Source: Hyphomicrobiales bacterium
Lineage (GTDB): Bacteria; Pseudomonadota; Alphaproteobacteria; Parvibaculales; Parvibaculaceae
Direction of reading: 5' to 3'
NCBI GenBank assembly: GCA_016124805.1
Contig: WGND01000020.1
Location: forward strand, 1-64,000
DNA length: 64,000 nucleotides
The notes under the pieces: generated by a model
The model's database searches: none
What the model saw: the letters and a program-made list of their open reading frames with translations, nothing else
What the model was told of the DNA's origin: nothing
Shown: positions 26,361-36,097 of the stretch, piece after piece
Position numbering within the stretch: position 1 is the first letter of the stretch
Layout: each line of letters begins with the position of its first letter
Made by a program: the position numbers and the translations under genes

Positions 26361-27902
26361 TTACCAGCGGGCGGCGGCGCGGGCGACGGGCCCGTCATCG
26401 GTGATGGCGATGTGGGTCAGGGTCTGTTCGTCATGGTTCATCCGCCATGAGAGCATTTTCTGGGCATAGGCCAGCACCAGCGGCAGATAGGCCGGATCGG
26501 TGGCGCGGTTCACCTGTTCGTCGGGGTCTTTTTCGAGATCGAAAAAGAGCGGCGGCAATTTGGTGAAGTGGACATATTTATATTTCTCGTCACGGATGAT
26601 GTTCATGGTGCATTGATGCAGCGTGAGGTCGAGGGCGGCTTCGGCTGCCGGGTCTGCCGGATCGCGGAAGTCATATTCCCAATGGGCTTCGCTGCGCCAT
26701 GAGACCGGTTCGCGACCTTCAAGGAAGGGCGTGAGCGACTTGCCATCGCATTGCACGGGAATGTCGAGGCCCAGCATGTCGAGCATGGTAGGCATGATGT
26801 CGATATTTTCGGTGAAGCGCGAAATTTTTGTGCCGCGCGACTTATCCCCGGTCTTGCGGGGGTCCCTTACAATGAGCGGGATCTGGTAAGAGGCGTCGAA
26901 ATAGCCGCATTTGCCGAGCAGCCAGTGGTCGCCCATCTGCTCGCCATGGTCGGAGGTGAAAATGATCACCGTCGTCTCCCACAGATCGTGCTCTTTGAGA
27001 AAGTGAACCAGACGACCGATCTCGTCATCGACGCGCGTCATGAGGCCGTAATAGACGGCCTTGAGGCGGCGCAGCTTTTTCTCGTCTGCCGGCGCGCGGT
27101 AAAGACGGCGGGAAAGCTGATGGGCAAGCCATGGGTGCTGTGTGCCTTCATCCTCCCATGTGGCTTGCCTGTTGAAGCCCGGCACGGCCATGGGGTCATA
27201 CATGGCGGCGTAGGGTTCCGGTGCGACGAAGGGGGGATGGGGTCGTAACAGTGAAAGATGGGCGACAAAGGGACCGGACGCGGTGCCGATGTAGTCCATC
27301 AGCTGATTGACCATGAAGGCGGTGTCGTCGTCCTCGGCCGGGTAGATGAGGGGCTTGGGGGTCGGCGCGCCGTCTTCATAATCAGGACCGTCCTTGCGAT
27401 AGCCCGGTGCAAAACGGATGTCGGCGGGCACGTCGTAGCCTTCGCGCTTCAGCCAGTCGGTCCAGGGGGTGGGCCAGGTGCCCATCATGCAGATGGGGCG
27501 GATGCCGGGCAGGGGGCCTTCATAGGTGGTGAGCCAGGGGCTCTCGGGGTCTTCCTCGCGCGGGTCCTGGCTCGTATCGGTATAGCCGAAGAGCACGGGG
27601 TCGTAGCCGGCGCGCGCCACCTCTTTGGCCCAGTTGGTGTGACGGGCATCGAGCGGGGTGCCATTGGTGCCGGAGCGGTGATTCTGCAGATACATGCCGG
27701 TGTGGAGCGAGGCGCGCGAGGGGCCGCAGGGCACGGCATTGGCGTAATGGCGGGTGAACTGGACGCCTTCAGCGGCAAGCGCATCGAGATGGGGCGTTTT
27801 GACCATGGGATGGCCGAGACCCGAGAGGCAGTCGCCGCGCCACTGGTCGGCAGTGATGAAAAGCACGTTGAGCGGGGATGATGTTGGTGTGGGGCGGCTC
27901 AT
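26361..27902 (-). CDS. Formylglycine-dependent sulfatase / phosphonate monoester hydrolase-like
   Basis: The roughly 513-residue enzyme belongs to the alkaline-phosphatase-superfamily sulfatases. ITADQWRGD near the N terminus supplies a metal Asp. NAVPCGPSRASLHTGMY (about residues 53-69) contains the CxPSR motif whose Cys is converted to formylglycine. A second metal site, IIFTSDHGEQMGDH, lies about 310-323. Activity therefore needs a formylglycine-generating enzyme, which is not in this window. Sulfate esters or phosphonate/phosphate esters are possible substrates. No signal peptide is visible, suggesting a cytoplasmic enzyme. GGGAGA 7 bp upstream supports the ATG at 27902 rather than the longer frame. 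Confidence 0.87.
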   Translation of the reverse strand: MSRPTPTSSPLNVLFITADQWRGDCLSGLGHPMVKTPHLDALAAEGVQFTRHYANAVPCGPSRASLHTGMYLQNHRSGTNGTPLDARHTNWAKEVARAGYDPVLFGYTDTSQDPREEDPESPWLTTYEGPLPGIRPICMMGTWPTPWTDWLKREGYDVPADIRFAPGYRKDGPDYEDGAPTPKPLIYPAEDDDTAFMVNQLMDYIGTASGPFVAHLSLLRPHPPFVAPEPYAAMYDPMAVPGFNRQATWEDEGTQHPWLAHQLSRRLYRAPADEKKLRRLKAVYYGLMTRVDDEIGRLVHFLKEHDLWETTVIIFTSDHGEQMGDHWLLGKCGYFDASYQIPLIVRDPRKTGDKSRGTKISRFTENIDIMPTMLDMLGLDIPVQCDGKSLTPFLEGREPVSWRSEAHWEYDFRDPADPAAEAALDLTLHQCTMNIIRDEKYKYVHFTKLPPLFFDLEKDPDEQVNRATDPAYLPLVLAYAQKMLSWRMNHDEQTLTHIAITDDGPVARAAARW

Positions 27903-27936
27903 GCCGGGTCTCCCTTGGATGCGTCGCGTGGCCTGA

Positions 27937-28431
<495 letters not shown>

Positions 28432-28438
28432 TCTGATT

Positions 28439-29065
28439 TCACCTTTTTGAAGCGGGGGGATGCGGCTGACATATCAGCTGCACGGCTCCCTCTGCGAGCG
28501 ACTGCAGGGCATCCCGGCTTTCGCCGGCGCGCGCCCTGACTGCAATGCTGTGCAGCACGGAAGCCGCGAGCCGCGCCAGCATGGCGGGATCGGCCTCTTG
28601 CGATAATTCGCCTTCGGCCACGGCGCAGCTGATCCGCGCTTCGAGGCTTGCATCAATTTCTTTCAGGATGGCGGCAAGCGCCTGCCGGATATCGGCGTCT
28701 GTTGCCGCCGCCGTCGGCGCGGTGCAGATGACATAGCAGCCGCGCGGCCCCTCCGGTCCCGAGAGATAGAGCTCTATGGCGCCGCCATAGAAGGCGCGCA
28801 GCGTGTCGGACAGGGAACCCGCCTTGCCCAAGTCGCCTGCCAGCGATTTTTCCATTTCCGATGCAAAGCGCTGGAGCGTTTTCAGATAGAGCGTCTTCTT
28901 GTCGCCAAAGGCGGCATAGAGGCTCGGGCGGTTCATGGCCGTGGCCGCCGAGAGATCGTCGAGCGAGGTGGCGGCAAATCCGCTGCTCCAGAAGGTTTCC
29001 AGCGCCTGCCAGAGGGCGAGGTCCGGATTATAGGATTTGGGGCGTCCGCGGGGTCTTCCGGCCAT
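28439..29065 (-). CDS. TetR/AcrR-family transcriptional regulator
   Basis: The 208-residue protein starts with a basic arm and helix-turn-helix (about residues 10-58: ALETFWSSGFAATSLDDLSAATAMNRPSLYAAFGDKKTLY), followed by a helical ligand-binding domain with a CYVICTAPT segment containing Cys. It is divergent from a glutathione S-transferase gene. An inverted repeat spans the 87-bp gap, so it probably represses both genes and is released by an electrophile or other small ligand. Confidence 0.9.
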   Translation of the reverse strand: MAGRPRGRPKSYNPDLALWQALETFWSSGFAATSLDDLSAATAMNRPSLYAAFGDKKTLYLKTLQRFASEMEKSLAGDLGKAGSLSDTLRAFYGGAIELYLSGPEGPRGCYVICTAPTAAATDADIRQALAAILKEIDASLEARISCAVAEGELSQEADPAMLARLAASVLHSIAVRARAGESRDALQSLAEGAVQLICQPHPPASKR

Positions 29066-29133
29066 TTTGTACCAATTCGCAAATAATTATTGACGGGGCT
29101 GCCGGATTTAATATTGTTCGGTTCGGTACAAAA
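29065..29133. promoter_or_regulatory. Inverted repeat (probable TetR operator) in the TetR/GST divergent promoter
   Basis: TTTTGTACC (29065-29073) and GGTACAAAA (29125-29133) are perfect inverted 9-mers, 51 bp apart, one at the TetR start codon and one 19 bp before the GST start. A possible GST promoter, TTGACG (29090-29095) with TATTGT 16 bp further on, lies between them. Binding of a dimer at each arm, or looping, would silence both genes. Confidence 0.55.
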
Positions 29134-29152
29134 ATCAATATGAGAAGGACCG

Positions 29153-29788
29153 ATGCCGATGGAACTCTATTTCACGCCGCTTGCCTGTTCCCTTGCGACC
29201 CGCATCACGCTTTATGAAACCGGGCAGGGCGAGGCGACCGCTTTTCATCCCGTGACGCTGATGGACAAAAAGCTGGCTGACGGGTCGGACTATCTGGCGG
29301 TCAATCCCAAGGGACAGGTGCCGGCGCTGCGGATCGGGCCCGGCGAGCTGCTGACGGAAGGTGCGGCGGTGCTGCAATATGTGGCCGACCGCAAGCCGGA
29401 AGCGGGGCTGGTGCCGGCGGCAGGCAGCATGGAACGCTATCGGCTGCAATCGGCGCTCAATTTCATTTCGACCGAGCTGCACAAGCAGATCCTTGCCGTG
29501 ATCTTTGATCCCTTTGTGCCTGAAGCGGCCAAGACCCATGCCCGCGAGGTGAAAGCCCCGGCCAAGCTGGCGCTGCTGGCAGGCGAGCTGGGCGAGAAAC
29601 CCTTTCTGCTTGGCGATGATTTCACCGTCGCTGACGCCTATGCCTTTTTCTTTCTGACGATGCTGCCGATGGCCGGGGTGCGCTATGACGCCTGGCCCGC
29701 GCTTGGCGCTTATTACCAGCGGATGATGGCGCGGCCGCATGTGGCCCGGGCGCTGCAGGATGAACTCAAGCTGGCCGGGCGGGCATGA
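29153..29788 (+). CDS. Glutathione S-transferase family protein
   Basis: The 211-residue protein has the N-terminal thioredoxin-like domain of bacterial (beta-like) GSTs. MELYFTPLACSLATRI carries the active-site Ser/Cys region, and NPKGQVPAL supplies the cis-Pro. The all-helical C-terminal domain has the GDDFTVADAYAFFFL capping motif. It conjugates or reduces electrophiles with glutathione. The ATG at 29153 follows AGAAGGA; the ATG two codons later is also possible. An HD-domain gene follows 1 bp after the stop and is probably co-transcribed. Confidence 0.9.
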   Translation: MPMELYFTPLACSLATRITLYETGQGEATAFHPVTLMDKKLADGSDYLAVNPKGQVPALRIGPGELLTEGAAVLQYVADRKPEAGLVPAAGSMERYRLQSALNFISTELHKQILAVIFDPFVPEAAKTHAREVKAPAKLALLAGELGEKPFLLGDDFTVADAYAFFFLTMLPMAGVRYDAWPALGAYYQRMMARPHVARALQDELKLAGRA

Positions 29789-29789
29789 C

Positions 29790-30512
29790 ATGGCGGGGCT
29801 GACAGAGAAACTCGAGCGCCTGCCGACATGGCAGCTTGCGCCGAAGCTGATGGCCTCGCAGATGCGCGGGGTGGTGCATCGGGCGCTCAGCCAGTTGGGG
29901 CTGCGGGCGAAGGCGGTGCTGGACGAGGCTGATCTGGTGGTGCCGGATTCAGCGCTGGCGCAGCAGGCTTTGGCGCTGGTGGCGGAGGTGTCGCCGGTCT
30001 ATCTGCTCAATCATTCGCTGCGCACATTTGCCTTTGGTGCGGTGCTGGGGCGGCGCGAAACCTTGCGCTTTGACCGCGAACTCTTTTTCCTCGCCGCGAT
30101 CATGCATGATCTGGGACTGACCGACCGCTTCGAGGGGCCGGCACCTTTCGAGTTGCAGGGGGCGCGGGCGGCGCGCGGCTTTCTGCTGGAAAAGGGCGTT
30201 GCCGAAACCAAAGCCGATTGCGTGCATGAGGCGATTGCGCTGCATGCCCGTGTCGGCGAAGCGGAGAAGGGATCGCCGGAGGGACGGCTTGTGCATTTCG
30301 GGGCGGGTGTCGATGTGGCGGGATTCCGGATCTATGATCTCAGGCGGCAGGATGTGGACCGGGTGGTGGCACGCTGGCCGCGCGAACAGTTCAAAAGCTG
30401 CTTCTGCCATCTGATGCAGGATCAGGCGCGGCTCAAACCGCAGAGCAATATTGCCGGGCTTGTGGGGCTGGGCTTCACCAAAATGATCGAGGCAGGACCC
30501 TTCAGCGAATAG
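29790..30512 (+). CDS. HD-domain phosphohydrolase-like protein
   Basis: The 240-residue protein has an HD-superfamily core. The first His is in NHSLRTFAFG (about residue 72), the HD pair is in FFLAAIMHDLGLTDRF (about 98-113), and later residues in HEAIALHARV complete the set. Homologues of this type resemble cyanamide hydratase-like or uncharacterised metal phosphohydrolases. It starts 1 bp after the GST stop, so a shared role in detoxification is plausible but unproven. Confidence 0.8.
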   Translation: MAGLTEKLERLPTWQLAPKLMASQMRGVVHRALSQLGLRAKAVLDEADLVVPDSALAQQALALVAEVSPVYLLNHSLRTFAFGAVLGRRETLRFDRELFFLAAIMHDLGLTDRFEGPAPFELQGARAARGFLLEKGVAETKADCVHEAIALHARVGEAEKGSPEGRLVHFGAGVDVAGFRIYDLRRQDVDRVVARWPREQFKSCFCHLMQDQARLKPQSNIAGLVGLGFTKMIEAGPFSE

Positions 30513-30515
30513 GGC

Positions 30516-30815
30516 CTAGCCGGCGGCCTTTTTCTTGGCGTCGAAGACATCAAATTCATGGGCGATGGAGCGCTCGATCAGGAGACGCCAGACAGGCTCG
30601 GCAATGGCGCGTGAGAGGCCCTGGCGGTCGGCTTCCTCCAGCACCTTGGCCACCACATCTTCGATGCGGGGCTGGTCGATGACCGTGTCGCGGTCACCCT
30701 TGATGATTCCTGCCTGCTCGATATAGGTCTGACGCTCGGCCAGAAGCGCCACCAAAGCCCGGTCGATGCGGTCAATTTCGCGGCGAACCTCCGGCATGGT
30801 GTTGCATTTGACCAT
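30516..30815 (-). CDS. Chorismate mutase, AroQ type
   Basis: The 99-residue all-helical protein matches the AroQ/PchB monofunctional class. The first helix is EVRREIDRIDRALVALLAERQTYIEQAGIIKG with the catalytic Arg and Leu/Ala core. VAKVLEEADRQGLSRAIAEPVWRLLIERSIAHE forms the third helix with the Glu/Gln region. It converts chorismate to prephenate, or acts as an isochorismate lyase-like variant. GAGGAGA 7 bp upstream fixes the ATG at 30815; the frame extends to 30968 without supporting signals. It converges with the HD-domain gene. Confidence 0.87.
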   Translation of the reverse strand: MVKCNTMPEVRREIDRIDRALVALLAERQTYIEQAGIIKGDRDTVIDQPRIEDVVAKVLEEADRQGLSRAIAEPVWRLLIERSIAHEFDVFDAKKKAAG

Positions 30816-30952
30816 TCTCATCTCCTCAGAAAGCCCGGGAAACGCGGCAGCGCGTTTCATAACGTCCCTTATGTAAGCAATCGCAGCAAAAAAGGCGACC
30901 TGACCCAGGGACGTGATCGCATTTTCTTTGGTCCGGAAGTCGTTTTTTTGCT

Positions 30953-30980
30953 TTGCGTCACCCGGCACCCACCCTATATA
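30953..30980 (+). promoter_or_regulatory. Candidate sigma-70-type promoter of the ferredoxin reductase operon
   Basis: TTGCGT (30953-30958) and TATATA (30975-30980) are separated by 16 bp in an AT-rich stretch about 117 bp before the reductase start. The match is by eye only. Confidence 0.4.
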
Positions 30981-30992
30981 AGCATCACAGAT

Positions 30993-31013
30993 TGTGAAAT
31001 AAATTATATCACA
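30993..31013. promoter_or_regulatory. 21-bp palindromic operator upstream of the ferredoxin reductase
   Basis: The sequence TGTGA-A-ATAA-A-TTAT-A-TCACA is symmetrical at nine of ten base pairs around a central A. A TCACA directly upstream (30985-30989) makes a second, shorter palindrome, TCACA-N3-TGTGA. The position just downstream of the candidate -10 suggests a repressor site. The spacing is not that of a CRP/FNR box. Confidence 0.6.
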
Positions 31014-31027
31014 TTAAATTATCGTGA

Positions 31028-32125
<1,098 letters not shown>

Positions 32126-32152
32126 TTTTGTTGGTTGCTTGTGAGTGTGGAC

Positions 32153-32476
32153 ATGAAGATTTTTCTTGTCGATGAAAAGGGCGTGGAACATCGCCTTGAT
32201 GCGATTGAAGGCTGGCGGGTGATGGAGATCGTGCGCGACCACGGTTTCGGCATCATCGCCGAATGCGGCGGGGCCTGCGCCTGCGGGACCTGTCAGGTGG
32301 AAATTGAGCCGGAATGGCTTGATCGCCTGCATCCGGCACGCGACGACGAGCAGGATCAGCTCGACGACAATTATGCCGGGCCGAATGAAAGGCTTTCCTG
32401 CCAGCTGATTTTCACGCCGGAACTGGACGGTCTCCGGCTGCGCCTGTCGCGCGTGTCGCTGGAGAAAGCCGCCTGA
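32153..32476 (+). CDS. [2Fe-2S] ferredoxin
   Basis: The 107-residue ferredoxin has cluster Cys residues in ECGGACACGTCQVEI (C-x5-C-x2-C, about residues 38-46) and LSCQLIF. It probably exchanges electrons with the reductase encoded just upstream in the same operon. The frame extends to a TTG at 32135, but the ATG at 32153 gives the usual N terminus (MKIFLVDEKG). It is a diverged paralogue of the ferredoxin at 28111. Confidence 0.9.
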   Translation: MKIFLVDEKGVEHRLDAIEGWRVMEIVRDHGFGIIAECGGACACGTCQVEIEPEWLDRLHPARDDEQDQLDDNYAGPNERLSCQLIFTPELDGLRLRLSRVSLEKAA

Positions 32477-32550
32477 CTCTTTCTCCATAATGAGCCAAGT
32501 TTGACGGGTGCGCCGGTGACGGTGCGCCCGTTGCTCATTAAACTGGGACC

Positions 32551-33408
32551 ATGTTCACAACCATGACATGCGCTGAAAAATCATTCGAGGTCTGGCCGGG
32601 GCTGCTGCATGTGGTGGCGACCGGGCCGGCGGCGCTGGAAGCTGTGGAACTCGGGTTTTCGCTGGCGCGTGATTTTTCCGCCGATGTGATGGCGGATGCC
32701 TGCGCGATTGTCAGCGGCACGCCGGAGGCTGTGAAGGGCGCACCGGCGCGTGCGTTGCCCGAGGCGGTTGAGGCGCTGGCGCCGATATTGCGGGCCGAGG
32801 ACATGCCGCCCGATCTGGTGGCACTGCCCGGCGCGCTGTGCGATGCCTTGCTTGCCGGGATGGAACGGGCCGGGGTCTGCGACTTTGCGGCGGTGAGTCT
32901 TGGCGATGTGATGGCCTTTGGCGGACGGGTTGAGGAAGCGCGCGAGGTGGTGAGCGTTCTCCCGCCGCTGCTGAGCGAGTTTCTGCGCGCCGCGCCGCCG
33001 ATGACGACAGGCGGGGTGGCGCTGGCCGGCGTGCGCTGCGGCGGGCCTTCGGATGGCGTGGCGGACCGGGTGGTGGTGCTTGCGGCCAATGGCGCACAGG
33101 CGGCGCTGGCGGCCTCAACGCTTGCCTCAGCCTGTGCCGTGCAGCCCGGCATGGCGATCAGCGAGGAGCGCCCGCGCGACCGGCTTTATGCAGCGGCCTG
33201 GCAGGGACGGCGGCTGATTGACGAAACCGGCCATATGGAACCCGAAGCGGTGTGGGATGCGCTGTCGGGTGCGGCACGGCGCGGCCGGACGCTGCTCGAC
33301 CGGGGGGGCATCAAGGCGGCGGCCCTGACGCTCAAGGGCCGTGGCCGCGTGATCGGGCGGATCAAGGGCGATGCCTTGCTGCGGATCGGCGTTTCGGAGT
33401 GGCGCTAG
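32551..33408 (+). CDS. Hypothetical Ala/Val-rich protein, family not recognised
   Basis: The 285-residue product is rich in Ala, Gly, Val and Leu, has no membrane segment or signal peptide, and shows no motif I can name. Regions that look structured are WPGLLHVVATGPAALEAVELGF at the start, VSLGDVMAFGGRVEEA in the middle, and a basic C-terminal tail (ALTLKGRGRVIGRIKGDALLRIG). Codon use and G+C match the neighbours, so it is probably real. It lies between the ferredoxin and a methyltransferase, all on the plus strand. Confidence 0.6.
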   Translation: MFTTMTCAEKSFEVWPGLLHVVATGPAALEAVELGFSLARDFSADVMADACAIVSGTPEAVKGAPARALPEAVEALAPILRAEDMPPDLVALPGALCDALLAGMERAGVCDFAAVSLGDVMAFGGRVEEAREVVSVLPPLLSEFLRAAPPMTTGGVALAGVRCGGPSDGVADRVVVLAANGAQAALAASTLASACAVQPGMAISEERPRDRLYAAAWQGRRLIDETGHMEPEAVWDALSGAARRGRTLLDRGGIKAAALTLKGRGRVIGRIKGDALLRIGVSEWR

Positions 33409-33451
33409 GGCGCGTTTCGTCCCATCATCTTCCCAAAAGGGGAGAGCGATC

Positions 33452-34072
33452 ATGGGATTTTACGAAAAACATATTGTGCCGCATGTGGTGAACTGCGCCT
33501 GCGGGACCAAGCCGATCACCTATCAGCGCAAGAAAGTGGTGCCGATGGCCGAAGGCGTGGTGCTGGAGATCGGCATCGGCACGGGCCACAACCTGCCTTT
33601 TTATGATGCCAGCAAGGTGACAAAGCTGATCGGCCTCGACCCGTCGGAGGAATCCTGGAAGATGGCCGGTGAGCGCGCCAGGGCGCTGCCCTTTCCGGTT
33701 GAATTTATCGGGCTGCCGGGCGAGGACATTCCGCTGGATGACAAATCCGTCGACAGCGTGCTGGTGACCTTTGCGCTCTGTACGATCCCTGATCCGGTGA
33801 AGGCGCTGGAAGGCATGCGCCGCGTGCTCAAGCCCGGCGGCAAGCTGATCTTCTGCGAGCATGGCGCGGCCCCGGATGCCGATGTGCTGAAATGGCAGAA
33901 CCGCGTGAACCCTGTGTGGAAGGTTCTGTTTGGCGGCTGCCACATCAATCGCAACATGCCGGAAATCATCCGCGCGGGCGGCTTCCGCATTGATGATCTG
34001 CAGCAGATGTATCTGCCGTCCACGCCGCGCATTGCCGGCTTCAATGTCTGGGGCATGGCGCAGGGCGCCTGA
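33452..34072 (+). CDS. Class I SAM-dependent methyltransferase (METTL7/UbiE-like)
   Basis: The 206-residue protein starts MGFYEKHIVPHVVNCACG and carries motif I VLEIGIGTGHNLPFYD (about residues 37-52), LIGLDPSEESWKMA, VDSVLVTFALCTIPDPVKAL and LKPGGKLIFCEHG. This matches a widespread group of small methyltransferases related to METTL7, possibly acting on thiols or phospholipids; the substrate is unknown. AAAGGGGAGAG upstream supports the ATG at 33452. Confidence 0.85.
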   Translation: MGFYEKHIVPHVVNCACGTKPITYQRKKVVPMAEGVVLEIGIGTGHNLPFYDASKVTKLIGLDPSEESWKMAGERARALPFPVEFIGLPGEDIPLDDKSVDSVLVTFALCTIPDPVKALEGMRRVLKPGGKLIFCEHGAAPDADVLKWQNRVNPVWKVLFGGCHINRNMPEIIRAGGFRIDDLQQMYLPSTPRIAGFNVWGMAQGA

Positions 34073-34088
34073 GCCCCACCAGCCAGTC

Positions 34089-34370
34089 TTACCAGTAAGG
34101 CCCGTAGCCCGGACGGCCATAGGGCCAGAAGGGCGAGGGCGTGTTGGCGCGCCGGAGCTGATCGGTGTTGTCTTCGGTGGCGCGGATTTCCTGCAGCTTG
34201 AGCATGCAGTTGGCAAAGGCTTCCGTTTTGGGCTGGAAGCCGAGCAGGCTGCATTCGGCTTCATCGGCCTGACGCTGGGCAGCGGCGGCGGCGGCCTGTT
34301 CCTCGGGCGAGACGCAAGCTGCAAGCGCCAGCAAAAAGAGGGCGGGGAGAAGGGTTTTGAGATGCTTCAT
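34089..34370 (-). CDS. Small lipoprotein, paralogue B of a tandem pair
   Basis: The 93-residue precursor has a lipoprotein signal (LLPALFLLALAAC, lipobox LAAC, Cys at about residue 19). It then has the segment CSLLGFQPKTEAFANCMLKLQEIRA and a C-terminal Pro/Gly/Tyr tail (YGRPGYGPYW). The LGF-x-x-x-TEA-x-x-NCMLK block with two Cys also occurs in the gene just upstream. Function unknown; the Cys pair could form a disulfide in the periplasm. Confidence 0.75.
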   Translation of the reverse strand: MKHLKTLLPALFLLALAACVSPEEQAAAAAAQRQADEAECSLLGFQPKTEAFANCMLKLQEIRATEDNTDQLRRANTPSPFWPYGRPGYGPYW

Positions 34371-34374
34371 GATG

Positions 34375-34647
34375 CTAGAGTCCGATACCTATGCCGAGGC
34401 CGACGCCATAATGGATATTGGAGCCGGAGCCTTTTGACTCAGCCCGCAATTCGCGCATTTTGAGCATGCAGTTGCCATAGGCTTCCGTGCCCTGCTTGAA
34501 GCCGAGATCGGTGCAGTTTTTGCTGTCGATGGCATCCAGGCGGGCCTGTTCGGCGGCGCGGTCGGCGGCCGTTTCGCAGCCCATCAGGAAGAGCGGCGCG
34601 GCAAGCGTGAGGCCCATGCTGAAGGCTTTCAGTCGGCGATGTGTCAT
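34375..34647 (-). CDS. Small lipoprotein, paralogue A of a tandem pair
   Basis: The roughly 90-residue precursor has a lipobox LMGC after a hydrophobic signal. It shares the block CTDLGFKQGTEAYGNCMLKMRELRA with the following gene and ends in a Gly-rich hydrophobic tail (GVGLGIGIGL). The ATG at 34647 has AAAGGAGA upstream and fits the signal peptide. The two genes are 4 bp apart and arose by duplication. Function unknown. Confidence 0.75.
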   Translation of the reverse strand: MTHRRLKAFSMGLTLAAPLFLMGCETAADRAAEQARLDAIDSKNCTDLGFKQGTEAYGNCMLKMRELRAESKGSGSNIHYGVGLGIGIGL

Positions 34648-34764
34648 GTCGTCTCCTTTCGCTCCCCTGGCAAGCAAGGTGGGGCGGGTGGGCGATATGA
34701 CCAGTCTAACCCGGAAGACGGCGAAATCAGGGCAGGGTTAAGCGCGAACGCACAAAAGAATTGC

Positions 34765-34826
34765 GCCCCTCACCCGCGCTCGCAAGGCTCGCTTGCCCTC
34801 TCCCCCGAGGGGAGAGGGAGAGACGG
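34765..34826 (-). repeat. 62-bp dispersed palindromic repeat, copy 2 (inverted)
   Basis: This is the reverse complement of the element at 26285-26347, including the same CCCTCTCCCC/GGGGAGAGGG hairpin and GAGCGCGGGTGAGGGGC arm. It ends 13 bp short of the CoxE-like gene's stop, between that gene and the lipoprotein pair. Both copies therefore lie just past the 3' end of a minus-strand gene. Confidence 0.85.
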
Positions 34827-34838
34827 CAGAGCACGGGG

Positions 34839-36014
34839 TTAGCGCGAGAGCTCGCGCATGGCCTTGTCGAGACCTTCCAGTGTGAGCGGATACATGCGGT
34901 CGCCGAAAATCTGGGCGATCATCTGGGCCGACGGTGTGTGCTGCCAGTGACGCTCGGCGATGGGGTTAAGCCAGACCACATTTTCATAGATCTGGATGAC
35001 GCGGTCGAGCCAGATGGCGCCGGGTTCCTCGTTCCAGTGTTCCACCGAGCCGCCGGCATAGGTGATCTCGTAATTGCTCATGGTGGCATCGCCGACAAAG
35101 ATCACCTTGTAGTCGGAGGGATATTTGTGGAGCACATCCCATGTGCTCATCTTCTCGTTATGGCGGCGGCGGTTGTCCTTCCACACGCCTTCATAGAGGC
35201 AGTTGTGGAAGTAGAAATATTCCATGTTCTTGAATTCGGAGCGGGCCGCTGAAAAAAGCTCCTCGCAAAGCTTGATGTGGCTGTCCATGGAACCGCCGAC
35301 ATCAAAGAAGATCAGGACGTTGATCTTGTTCTTGCGCTCGGCAATCATCTTTATGTCGAGATAGCCCTGATGCGCGGTCGAACGGATCGTCTCGTCGAGA
35401 TCGAGTTCGGTGGGCTGGCCTTCGCGGGCAAATTTGCGCAGACGGCGCAGCGCGACCTTGATGTTGCGGGTGCCAAGCTCAAGTGAATCGTCGAGGTTCT
35501 TGTATTCGCGCTTGTCCCAGACCTTGACCGCCTTGCCGTGGCGGCCTTCCTTCTGGCCGATGCGGACGCCTTCGGGATTATAGCCATCGGCGCCGAAGGG
35601 CGAGGTGCCGCCGGTGCCGATCCATTTGTTGCCGCCCTCGTGGCGCTCTTTCTGTTCTTCGAGGCGCTTTTTCAGCGTCTCCATGATCTTTTCCCAGCCG
35701 CCCAGCGCTTCGATCTGGGCTTTTTCTTCTTCGGTCAGGAATTTCTCGGTGAGCGAACGCAGCCATTCCTCGGGGATCTCGGCGGTCTGGTCGTCGCTGA
35801 CCATGTCGAGGCCCTTGAAGACATGGGAGAAGACGCGGTCGAATTTGTCGAGATTGCGTTCGTCCTTCACCAGCGAGGCGCGGGAGAGGAAATAGAAATC
35901 CTCGACCTTGTTCTCGATGATGCCGGAATCCATGGCTTCCATCAGCATCAGATATTCGCGCAGGGAGACAGGCACATTGGCCTTTTTCAGCTCATGGAAA
36001 AAATGGACGAACAT
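34839..36014 (-). CDS. CoxE-like VWA domain protein
   Basis: The 391-residue protein starts with the CoxE-family segment FHELKKANVPVSLREYLMLMEAM. It has a charged middle with KRLEEQKERHEGGNKWIGTGGTSPFG. Its C-terminal von Willebrand A domain has a MIDAS-like DVGGSMDSHI (about residues 238-247) and VIFVGDATMS. CoxE-like proteins work with MoxR AAA ATPases to mature or insert metal cofactors in other enzymes (CO dehydrogenase is the classic case). The MoxR partner lies directly upstream; no molybdenum enzyme is nearby, so the client is unknown. Confidence 0.88.
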   Translation of the reverse strand: MFVHFFHELKKANVPVSLREYLMLMEAMDSGIIENKVEDFYFLSRASLVKDERNLDKFDRVFSHVFKGLDMVSDDQTAEIPEEWLRSLTEKFLTEEEKAQIEALGGWEKIMETLKKRLEEQKERHEGGNKWIGTGGTSPFGADGYNPEGVRIGQKEGRHGKAVKVWDKREYKNLDDSLELGTRNIKVALRRLRKFAREGQPTELDLDETIRSTAHQGYLDIKMIAERKNKINVLIFFDVGGSMDSHIKLCEELFSAARSEFKNMEYFYFHNCLYEGVWKDNRRRHNEKMSTWDVLHKYPSDYKVIFVGDATMSNYEITYAGGSVEHWNEEPGAIWLDRVIQIYENVVWLNPIAERHWQHTPSAQMIAQIFGDRMYPLTLEGLDKAMRELSR

Positions 36015-36097
36015 GGCAAAGCCTTATCGTTGAATGATCAATTCGAGACGCTGTTCACACCATGGCCGGAACATCTGCCCCGGCCATGACGCCATTA

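Noticed and set aside
30993-31013. CRP/FNR-type site
   Set aside because: TGTGA and TCACA are 11 bp apart rather than the 6 bp of a CRP box, so the symmetry belongs to another kind of regulator.
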